The notes under the pieces were generated by a model. That model was not told where the DNA came from. It was given only the letters and a program-made list of their open reading frames with translations, and made no database searches. A DNA stretch of 12,129 nucleotides from the NCBI GenBank assembly GCA_037134755.1, contig JBAXLO010000144.1:1-12129 (forward strand), written 5' to 3'. Source of the DNA: JBAXLO01 sp037134755 (GTDB lineage Bacteria; Bacteroidota; Bacteroidia; Bacteroidales; JACABE01). This document shows, piece by piece, positions 7,340 to 12,129 of this stretch; the first letter of the stretch is position 1, and each line of letters begins with the position of its first letter. A program made the position numbers and the translations under genes.

Positions 7340-8017
7340 TTATTTAAAAAACATAAAAAATATTGGTATAATACAGAAACCTACAGCAATTATAATTGAA
7401 TAAACTGTAGAGAAACCCTTAATACAAGGTGTGTATTTTGGATGATTAAGTCCAATTGATTGGAATGCAGCTTGAAATGCATGATTTAAATGAAATCCTA
7501 ATGTTCCTATTAATACTATATATAATATAGAGTAAACATTGTTATGGAATAAATCTATAGCTCCTTTATAAAAATCAGGTTCTCCAGGATATTTAGTGGA
7601 TTCTTGTCCAAGTTCAACTATTCCTATCTTTCTGAAATAGAAATTCATAAAGTGAATAATAAGAAAGATAAATACTATCCCTCCTGTGTAAATCATGTAC
7701 TTCGAAAGAAAAGAAGTAGTAGTTTTGTTGCTGACCATGTATCTAACAGGTCTTGCCATCCAGTTTTGAATCTGTAATAAGATCCCAAAAAAGATATGGA
7801 TTAGGAAACCGGCCATCAAAACAATTTCGAAGACCTTTACTACATAGTTGGTTCCCATAAAATGTGCTGCGGCATTAAACCATACGCCGTCATCACTTCT
7901 TAATAAACAAAGATTTATTGCTAGATGTACTAACAGAAATACCATTAAGAATATTCCTGCAAATGCCATCACAAACTTCTTTGTTACAGATGAAAGAGTT
8001 AATAAAGAGTTACTCAT
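7340..8017 (-). CDS. sdhC: Succinate dehydrogenase/fumarate reductase cytochrome b subunit
   Basis: A 225-residue integral membrane protein that anchors complex II and passes electrons to or from the quinone pool. Five hydrophobic segments are visible at about 13-35, 56-82, 104-128, 160-185 and 202-224. Histidines in or beside them (His31, His52, His74, His122, His176, His179) can supply the axial ligands of two haems b. This is the single-subunit, dihaem 'type B' arrangement known from Bacillus, Wolinella and Bacteroides, rather than the SdhC/SdhD pair of Proteobacteria. It is the first gene of a C-A-B operon, divergent from the aminopeptidase gene across 174 bp. The ATG at 8017 has no Shine-Dalgarno. 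An in-frame earlier start is not evident. Confidence 0.95.
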   Translation of the reverse strand: MSNSLLTLSSVTKKFVMAFAGIFLMVFLLVHLAINLCLLRSDDGVWFNAAAHFMGTNYVVKVFEIVLMAGFLIHIFFGILLQIQNWMARPVRYMVSNKTTTSFLSKYMIYTGGIVFIFLIIHFMNFYFRKIGIVELGQESTKYPGEPDFYKGAIDLFHNNVYSILYIVLIGTLGFHLNHAFQAAFQSIGLNHPKYTPCIKGFSTVYSIIIAVGFCIIPIFFMFFK

Positions 8018-8091
8018 GATAAATTGATTTAGTTTTAAATAATAATAAAATCATTTTTAAAATAAAATACAAATACAATCTAAATTTTTCG

Positions 8092-8099
8092 TACGTTTG
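8092..8099 (+). promoter_or_regulatory. Candidate -7 element for the first aminopeptidase gene
   Basis: TACGTTTG matches TAnnTTTG about 93 bp upstream of the aminopeptidase ATG and overlaps a CGTACG palindrome (8090-8095). No convincing -33 element lies upstream. If both this and the minus-strand site are real, the two transcripts would start within a few bases of each other. Confidence 0.3.
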
Positions 8100-8117
8100 T
8101 ATCCTTATTTGAAACAA

Positions 8118-8125
8118 CAAATTTA
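8118..8125 (-). promoter_or_regulatory. Candidate -7 element for the sdh/frd operon
   Basis: On the minus strand, TAAATTTG matches TAnnTTTG about 100 bp upstream of the cytochrome b ATG. No TTTG is found at the proper -33 spacing, so this rests on one element. Confidence 0.3.
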
Positions 8126-8191
8126 GGTAAAATATTTATACTAACAGGTCATAATAATCAAAATAATAATGATAAATATCAACAAAACACT

Positions 8192-9472
8192 ATGAGTATT
8201 AATAATGAGTTATTTGTAAAGAACAGAAATAAGCTTGCGCAGAAATTAAAATCAAAATCTGTAGCAATTATTAATTCAAATGATGAAATGCCACGTAATG
8301 GCGATCAGTATTTCCCTTACAGGCAGCATTCGGATATGTTTTATCTGACAGGTGTAAATTATAAGAATATTACACTGATAATCTGTCCTGAACATCCAAT
8401 TGAGAAGTACAGAGAGATTATCTTTTCTCCTGAACCTGATGAATTAACCATGACTTGGTACGGTCATGTTCCGGATAAAGATGAATTGAAAGCAATATCA
8501 GGAATTAAAAATGTTCTATGGACAAGCGATTTTGATGCAGTTCTAAAAGATTTATTAATGAATTGCGATTATGTTTACATAAATGCTAATGAATTAATAA
8601 AGTTTATGCCTGTAGTTGAATCACCCGATCAGCGTTTTACTAAAAAGATAAAAGAAGAATATCCTTTGCATAAACTTAAAAGATTAGCTCCTATTATTGC
8701 TGATATAAGATTAAGTAAAGAAAAAGAAGAGATTGAGTTAATGCAAAAAGCTTGTGATATCACTGCAACTACTTTCGAAAGTCTTTTAAAAATGGTTAAG
8801 CCGGGAGTAAATGAAAGAGAAGTGTCAGCAGAGATCAGTCATAAGTTTACAGTTAATGGAGCCGAAGCACATGCCTTCCCTCCTATTTGTGCTTCAGGTG
8901 TTAATGCTTGTACTTTGCATTATGTTGATAATAATTGTGAATGTAAAGATGGTGATCTTTTACTTATTGATTTCGGTGCGGAATATAGTAATTATGCTGC
9001 TGATTGTTCACGTACTATTCCTGTTAATGGCAAGTTCACTGAACGCCAGAAGGCTTGTTATGAAGCTGTTTTAAGAGTGCATAAAAAGATGATTCCTCAC
9101 TTTGTTGTTGGCAATACTATTGATAATCTTAATAAAGAAACTTGTAGACTTATGGAGGAAGAAATGATAGGTTTAGGTTTGTTTACCAAAGAAGATGTTG
9201 CTAAGCAAAACCCTGATTCACCTCTGTATTTTAAGTACTATATGCATGGTCTTTCTCACTTTATAGGATTAGATGCTCACGACACAGGAACCAAACAAAC
9301 ACCTTTTGTTGCAGGAGTAGTTCTTTCATGCGAACCAGGTATTTATATTAAAGAAGAAAAGATAGGTATCCGCATTGAGAATGATATTTTGGTTACCGAT
9401 GATAAACCAATAAATCTAATGCAGAATATCCCTATGGAAGTAGAAGAAATAGAAAATTTGATGCGTAGATAA
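8192..9472 (+). CDS. pepP: Xaa-Pro aminopeptidase (M24B, aminopeptidase P family)
   Basis: A 426-residue cytosolic dinuclear-metal peptidase expected to release the N-terminal residue from Xaa-Pro peptides. Residues about 8-140 form the aminopeptidase P N-terminal domain (FPYRQHSDMFYLTG, WYG). Residues about 175-420 form the pita-bread catalytic domain. All five metal ligands are present: Asp260 and Asp271 (IDFGAEYSNYAADCSRT), His356 (HGLSHFIG), Glu381 (SCEPGIY) and Glu396 (IRIEND). His243 in LHY is the usual catalytic-site histidine. The start ATG follows an A-rich leader without Shine-Dalgarno, and an intrinsic terminator begins 14 bp after the stop. It is divergent from sdh/frd and in tandem with a second, clearly divergent paralogue 1.54 kb downstream. 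Prolidase activity on dipeptides is the alternative within the family. Confidence 0.93.
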   Translation: MSINNELFVKNRNKLAQKLKSKSVAIINSNDEMPRNGDQYFPYRQHSDMFYLTGVNYKNITLIICPEHPIEKYREIIFSPEPDELTMTWYGHVPDKDELKAISGIKNVLWTSDFDAVLKDLLMNCDYVYINANELIKFMPVVESPDQRFTKKIKEEYPLHKLKRLAPIIADIRLSKEKEEIELMQKACDITATTFESLLKMVKPGVNEREVSAEISHKFTVNGAEAHAFPPICASGVNACTLHYVDNNCECKDGDLLLIDFGAEYSNYAADCSRTIPVNGKFTERQKACYEAVLRVHKKMIPHFVVGNTIDNLNKETCRLMEEEMIGLGLFTKEDVAKQNPDSPLYFKYYMHGLSHFIGLDAHDTGTKQTPFVAGVVLSCEPGIYIKEEKIGIRIENDILVTDDKPINLMQNIPMEVEEIENLMRR

Positions 9473-9485
9473 ACAATATTTGTAG

Positions 9486-9509
9486 GGGCGAATTGAATTC
9501 GCCCTTTTT
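9486..9509 (+). terminator. Intrinsic terminator of the first aminopeptidase gene
   Basis: GGGCGAA (9486-9492) pairs with TTCGCCC (9498-9504) around TTGAA, followed by TTTTT and more T-rich sequence. It lies 13 bp beyond the stop codon. Confidence 0.88.
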
Positions 9510-9511
9510 AT

Positions 9512-9548
9512 TTTATATTTAGATCCAAAGCTCGGGTTTAAATATAAA
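9512..9548. repeat. AT-rich hairpin module A, copy 1
   Basis: TTTATATTTA (9512-9521) and TAAATATAAA (9539-9548) are perfect 10-bp inverted arms around GATCCAAAGCTCGGGTT. Related modules with the core ATCCAAA...GGTTTAAAT start at 9711, 9836, 10016 and 10143, so five in all. The one at 9699-9736 has 11-bp arms. Confidence 0.65.
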
Positions 9549-9574
9549 TAAGAAAAATAATGAGCAATTACTTT

Positions 9575-9600
9575 CCTGACAGGTTTTTCATCCTGTCAGG
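9575..9600. repeat. CCTGACAGG/CCTGTCAGG perfect hairpin, copy 1
   Basis: The 9-bp arms at 9575-9583 and 9592-9600 pair perfectly around an 8-nt T-rich loop. There is no T-tail, so it is not a typical terminator. Copy 2 is identical at 9888-9896 and 9905-9913. Confidence 0.85.
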
Positions 9601-9646
9601 TATAACAAATTATTTAATAATTAATGCTTTAGAAAAATGATTCAAC

Positions 9647-9679
9647 CTAACAGGTATTGTTCTCTTGTTAGTTTTTTTT
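9647..9679 (+). terminator. Terminator-like hairpin with T-tail, copy 1
   Basis: CTAACAGG (9647-9654) pairs with CTTGTTAG (9664-9671, one G-U pair), followed by eight T. It would stop transcription that passed the first terminator. Confidence 0.6.
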
Positions 9680-9799
9680 ATATTTTTATAATGATGATTT
9701 TTATATTTATATCCAAAACAAGGTTTAAATATAAAAGAGAAGAAGTAAGACAACTTATCTTTATATAAAACGAATCAATGTAAATTGTACTGTTTTTCG

Positions 9800-9830
9800 C
9801 CCTCTCCTTTGGAGAGGGTTGGGGTGAGGT
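9800..9830. repeat. GC-rich dispersed-repeat hairpin (CCCTCTCC/GGAGAGGG)
   Basis: The 8-bp arms at 9800-9807 and 9811-9818 enclose TTT and are followed by TTGGGGTGAGGT. It belongs with the hairpins at 10104-10125 and 10471-10503, which share a pyrimidine arm, a short loop and a purine arm followed by a GGGT/GGTGAGGT-type tail. Confidence 0.7.
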
Positions 9831-9887
9831 CTTAGATCCAAAGCTCGGGTTTAAATATGAATAAGAAAAATAATGTGCAATTACTTT

Positions 9888-9913
9888 CCTGACAGGTTTT
9901 TCATCCTGTCAGG
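9888..9913. repeat. CCTGACAGG/CCTGTCAGG perfect hairpin, copy 2
   Basis: Identical arms and loop to the hairpin 313 bp upstream. The flanking sequence has changed at single bases while the arms have not. Confidence 0.85.
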
Positions 9914-9959
9914 TATAACAGATTATTTAATAATTAATGCTTTAGGAAAATGATTCAGC

Positions 9960-9993
9960 CTAACAGGTATTGTTCTCCTGTTAGTTTTTTTTT
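9960..9993 (+). terminator. Terminator-like hairpin with T-tail, copy 2
   Basis: CTAACAGG (9960-9967) pairs perfectly with CCTGTTAG (9977-9984) around a 9-nt loop and is followed by nine T. Compared with copy 1, the G-U pair is a G-C pair here. Confidence 0.65.
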
Positions 9994-10103
9994 AAATGAT
10001 GATTTTTATATTTATATCCAAAACAAGGTTTAAATAAAAAAGAGAAGAAGTAAGACAACTTATCTTTAGATAAAACGAATCATTCTATATTGCTCTGTTA
10101 TAG

Positions 10104-10125
10104 CCCCTTTTTAAGGGGTTGGGGT
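10104..10125. repeat. GC-rich dispersed-repeat hairpin (CCCCTT/AAGGGG)
   Basis: The arms at 10104-10109 and 10113-10118 enclose TTT and are followed by TTGGGGT. It occupies the place that the CCCTCTCC hairpin holds in the first ~310-bp copy but has a different stem sequence. Confidence 0.6.
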
Positions 10126-10190
10126 TCTTTCTTTTTATTTAAATCCAAAGCTCGGGTTTAAATATTATAAAGAAGAAGTAATTATTTAAA

Positions 10191-10460
10191 GTCCAAATCG
10201 TCCCATTTCTTCAAAAAATTACATTTTACATTTTCAATCATACATATTACATTTATTTTTCTCTTTGCGTACTTTGCGAATTCCTTTGTTTTACTTTGCG
10301 TGAAAAAAGTCATTACTTAATTATTAAACGTTCCAACTATCCCAATCGTCCCATTTTATATAAAATTCAATTCTCTTCAAATAACATTCAATAAAAATTT
10401 CTAATGACTCTTTATATTTTAAAAATCATTTAATCCAAATATAATATTATTTCGTTCTTT
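10191..10460. other. Gene-free AT-rich stretch with short dispersed motifs
   Basis: No reading frame or RNA gene is recognised. Two near-copies of CCAAATCGTCCCATTT / CCCAATCGTCCCATTT occur at about 10192 and 10343. Three CTTTGCG words at 10263, 10272 and 10294 form a short periodic motif of a kind often seen between bacterial genes. The rest is T/A-rich. Confidence 0.5.
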
Positions 10461-10470
10461 TTTCTTGAAG

Positions 10471-10503
10471 TCCTCTCCTCACAGGAGAGGATTTAGGTGA
10501 GGT
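10471..10503. repeat. GC-rich dispersed-repeat hairpin (TCCTCTCCT/AGGAGAGGA)
   Basis: The perfect 9-bp arms at 10471-10479 and 10483-10491 enclose CAC and are followed by TTTAGGTGAGGT. The pyrimidine/purine arm order and GGTGAGGT tail match the hairpin at 9800-9830. Confidence 0.7.
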
Positions 10504-10550
10504 TAAATGGATCTCAATCCTAACAAAAATTGATTCATAAATTGCGATAA

Positions 10551-10835
10551 ATTATTGACACCCGATTTCAAATTATTGACACCTTCACAAAAATTATTGA
10601 CTACCCTGCAAATATATTTATTTTATTTTGAAAAAATATCGACACCTATGCCAAAAATATTGACACCTTAGCCAAAAATATCGATACCTCAACAGAAAAT
10701 ATTGACACCTCACATAAAAATATTGATACCTCGACAAAAAATATTGACCACTTTAACCATGAATACGACCATTTTTTCAAAATATTGAGCAAAATCAAGG
10801 GTTTCGAAAATCAAGGTGATAGTTATGTGCTATAA
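10551..10835 (+). pseudogene. Decayed heptapeptide-repeat coding sequence (NIDTxxK)
   Basis: In the frame with codons starting at multiples of three, the 21-bp array reads as successive heptapeptides: IIDTRFQ, IIDTFTK, IIDYPAN, a broken unit, then NIDTYAK, NIDTLAK, NIDTSTE, NIDTSHK, NIDTSTK, NIDHFNH and EYDHFFK. The frame then continues with a non-repeat tail (ILSKIKGFENQGDSYVL) to TAA at 10833-10835. Most unit-to-unit changes inside the conserved core fall on third codon positions (ATT/ATC, GAC/GAT), which implies past selection on protein. The spacing suggests a helical coiled-coil-like stalk. There is one in-frame TGA (10629-10631), a TAA just before 10551, and no start codon or ribosome binding site, so I call it a remnant. 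The parent family is not recognised. The repeat is also free of stops for several units in two minus-strand frames, but the substitution pattern favours this one. Confidence 0.4.
10554..10790. repeat. 21-bp phased tandem array, about 11 units
   Basis: The motif ATTGACACC recurs starting at 10554, 10575, 10596, 10638, 10659, 10680, 10701, 10722 and 10743, with a weaker unit at 10764 (TACGACC). Each lies 21 bp from its neighbour, except for one degenerate position near 10617 that keeps the phase. A last ATTGA at 10784 is one base short of phase. Each motif is usually preceded by an A-run. Units are not identical: common variants are ATCGACACC, ATCGATACC and ATTGATACC. The spacing equals both seven codons and about two DNA helical turns. 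Confidence 0.88.
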
Positions 10836-10895
10836 TAAAACACAAATTATATTAAAAAAAAGAATAAAAAAGAAGATTTAATGGTAAATATTTAG

Positions 10896-10908
10896 TATGT
10901 TTGCAAAC
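10896..10908 (+). promoter_or_regulatory. Candidate -7 element and palindrome before the second aminopeptidase gene
   Basis: TATGTTTG (10896-10903) matches TAnnTTTG. It overlaps the perfect 10-bp palindrome GTTTGCAAAC (10899-10908), a possible operator. No clear -33 TTTG is present. Transcription from here would place the dispersed repeat at 10943-10996 in the 5' leader. Confidence 0.35.
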
Positions 10909-10942
10909 AATAATAATAACCTACTCTTTCCCTCAATCCAAT

Positions 10943-10996
10943 CGGTCACCGAGCGGAGCGATCCCTGAGCGAAGTCGAAGGGTCGAGGTGAGTGGG
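10943..10996. repeat. Dispersed GC-rich intergenic repeat (CCCTGAGCGAAGTCGAAGGG type)
   Basis: An island much richer in GC than its surroundings, with GAGCGGAGCG, then CCCTGAGCGAAGTCGAAGGG (10963-10982) and a GTCGAGGTGAG tail. Sequences of this type recur between genes in many bacterial genomes (established observation; copies elsewhere in this genome cannot be seen here). It ends about 17 bp before the ATG of the next gene. Confidence 0.65.
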
Positions 10997-11012
10997 GTAA
11001 AAATCAATAAAT

Positions 11013-12129
11013 ATGTTTGACAAGAAAATTTTTATCGAAAGAAGAAACCAATTAAAGAAAGATGTTAAATCAGGATTGGTTTTATTATTAGGCAATAAAG
11101 AAGTTGCTTTCAACTATCCAGCTAACACTTATAGCTTCCGTCAGGACAGCAATTTCCTTTATTTCTTCGGTTTGCACGATGCAGATTTAGCAGGAGTAAT
11201 TGATATCGACAATCAAAAAGATTATATCTTTGGTAACGATGTTGATATGGATGATATTATCTGGATGGGTAATCAACCTTCAGTAAAAGAAAGAGCTGAA
11301 AAGGTTGGTGTTGATAATACTAACCCAATGCCTAAGCTTGCAGAAATGTTAACAGAAGCTATTAAACAAGGTCGTAAGATACATTTTGTTTCTCCATACC
11401 GTGGCGAAACTCAGATGCAGTTAGCCGATTTGTTAGGTATTAAATATACTAATGTAAAGAATTATATTTCTATTGAATTAGTTAAAGCTATTATCAAACA
11501 AAGAAGTATTAAATCTGATTTGGAAGTAGCCGAAATAGAAAAAGCTATAGCAACAGCTTACGATATGCACACAACAGCTATGAAGATGGCTCATCCGGGT
11601 ATTATAGAACAACAGATTGCAGGTGCTATGGAAGGAATTGCTATTGCTGCCGGTGGACCGGTTTCATTCCCGGTTATACTTAGCGTTAACGGTCAAACTT
11701 TGCACAATCATTATCATGGCAACGTTCTTACTGAAGGTCGTATGATGGTAGCTGATGCCGGTTGCGAAACCGAGATGAATTATTGCAGTGATATTACTCG
11801 TACAGTTCCTGTTGGTGGTAAGTTTAACGAACGTCAGAAAGCTATTTACGAAATAGTTTTAAATGCTAATCTAAAAGCTATTGAAGCTATCAAACCTGGT
11901 ATTCCTTACAGAGATATTCATTTGTTAAGTGCCAAAGTAGTTGCTCAAGGTCTTAAAGATTTAGGTTTGATGAAAGGGGATATCGACGAAGCAGTAAGCA
12001 AAGGTGCACATGCAATGTTCTATCCTCATGGACTTGGTCATATGTTAGGTATGGATGTGCATGATATGGAAGGTATGGGTGAGAATTATGTTGGTTATGA
12101 CGAAGAAATAAAGAGAAGTACTATCTTCG
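11013..12129 (+). CDS. Second Xaa-Pro aminopeptidase-like M24B protein, 3' end missing
   Basis: 372 codons are visible and the frame is still open at the right edge. The start ATG at 11013 is fixed by an in-frame TAA at 10998 and an A-rich leader. Residues about 3-140 match the aminopeptidase P N-terminal domain (YSFRQDSNFLYFFG at 40-53, WMG). The catalytic M24 domain follows from about 165. Visible metal ligands are Asp248 and Asp260 (VADAG...YCSDITRT) and His343 (HGLGHMLG); His231 lies in the LHNHYHG motif. The last two glutamate ligands must lie beyond the window. The protein shares architecture and the GKFxERQKA motif with the aminopeptidase at 8192-9472 but is otherwise quite different, so it is an old paralogue rather than a recent duplicate. 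Expected activity is removal of the N-terminal residue before proline, in the cytosol. Confidence 0.92.
   Translation, partial: MFDKKIFIERRNQLKKDVKSGLVLLLGNKEVAFNYPANTYSFRQDSNFLYFFGLHDADLAGVIDIDNQKDYIFGNDVDMDDIIWMGNQPSVKERAEKVGVDNTNPMPKLAEMLTEAIKQGRKIHFVSPYRGETQMQLADLLGIKYTNVKNYISIELVKAIIKQRSIKSDLEVAEIEKAIATAYDMHTTAMKMAHPGIIEQQIAGAMEGIAIAAGGPVSFPVILSVNGQTLHNHYHGNVLTEGRMMVADAGCETEMNYCSDITRTVPVGGKFNERQKAIYEIVLNANLKAIEAIKPGIPYRDIHLLSAKVVAQGLKDLGLMKGDIDEAVSKGAHAMFYPHGLGHMLGMDVHDMEGMGENYVGYDEEIKRSTIF

Larger units (their letters stand above)
9512..10190. repeat. Tandem ~310-bp structured repeat, two full copies and a partial third
   Basis: A unit beginning with ATCCAAAGCTCGGGTTTAAA starts at 9523, again at 9836 (period 313) and again at 10143 (period 307), where only the first ~40 bp are preserved. 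The two full copies match closely along their length, with scattered substitutions and a small deletion in the T-rich stretch after the second hairpin. Each copy carries, in order, an AT-rich hairpin, a CCTGACAGG hairpin, a CTAACAGG hairpin with a T-tail, a second AT-rich hairpin related to the first, and a GC-rich hairpin. I found no reading frame. The end of the copies diverges: the closing hairpin differs in sequence between copies 1 and 2. Confidence 0.88.

Noticed and set aside
8811..9074. 87-codon plus-strand frame inside the first aminopeptidase gene
   Set aside because: Overlaps the catalytic domain, including metal-ligand codons, in another frame; its hydrophobic composition is a by-product.
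9512..10190. Insertion sequence
   Set aside because: No transposase frame is present and no matching terminal inverted repeats with target duplication were found; it is a structured tandem repeat instead.
10554..10790. CRISPR array
   Set aside because: The 21-bp period leaves no unique spacers, units are degenerate, and no cas genes are present.
10554..10790. Iteron-type replication origin
   Set aside because: 21-bp spacing is typical of iterons, but there is no Rep or DnaA gene nearby, no DnaA boxes were noted, and the synonymous substitution pattern favours a coding origin.

Overview
This AT-rich window most likely comes from a Bacteroidota chromosome. The succinate dehydrogenase/fumarate reductase genes are in the Bacteroidota C-A-B order with a single cytochrome b subunit. 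The aromatic amino acid hydroxylase is of the long (~590 aa) Bacteroidota type. Ribosome binding sites are A-rich with no clear Shine-Dalgarno, and several gene starts are preceded by the Bacteroidota -7 promoter element TAnnTTTG. I do not name a genus.

Layout. Positions 1-428 hold decayed coding sequence: a frameshifted minus-strand fragment leaving the left edge, and possibly the end of a plus-strand gene. A biopterin-type aromatic amino acid hydroxylase lies at 429-2192 (-). Positions 2193-2957 have no convincing gene, but carry two adjacent inverted repeats close to the hydroxylase start, a TTATCA microsatellite and a short 21-bp-periodic repeat. Next are a GIY-YIG nuclease fused to a PUA/EVE-like reader-type domain (2958-3776, +), a decayed small membrane-protein fragment (3781-3951) and a DUF6155-like protein (4015-4524, +). 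A bidirectional terminator separates the last from the sdh/frd operon (8017 down to 4615, -). Divergent from that operon is a complete M24 aminopeptidase P-type gene (8192-9472, +). A 1.54-kb gene-free, repeat-rich stretch (9473-11012) follows, and then a second, divergent aminopeptidase P paralogue (11013 to the right edge, +), which is cut off.

How the genes fit together. The three sdh/frd genes form one membrane-bound complex II linking succinate/fumarate to the quinone pool. The hydroxylase and the two metallopeptidases are housekeeping amino acid and peptide metabolism. The GIY-YIG fusion is the only plausible defence-type gene and it stands alone. The most unusual material is between the two peptidase genes: a ~310-bp unit repeated in tandem and carrying five stem-loops per copy, several dispersed-repeat hairpins, and a strictly 21-bp-phased array. 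Unit-to-unit changes in that array are mostly synonymous in one frame (heptapeptide NIDTxxK), which suggests a decayed coiled-coil-like coding sequence. I saw no tRNA, rRNA, CRISPR array or intact mobile element.
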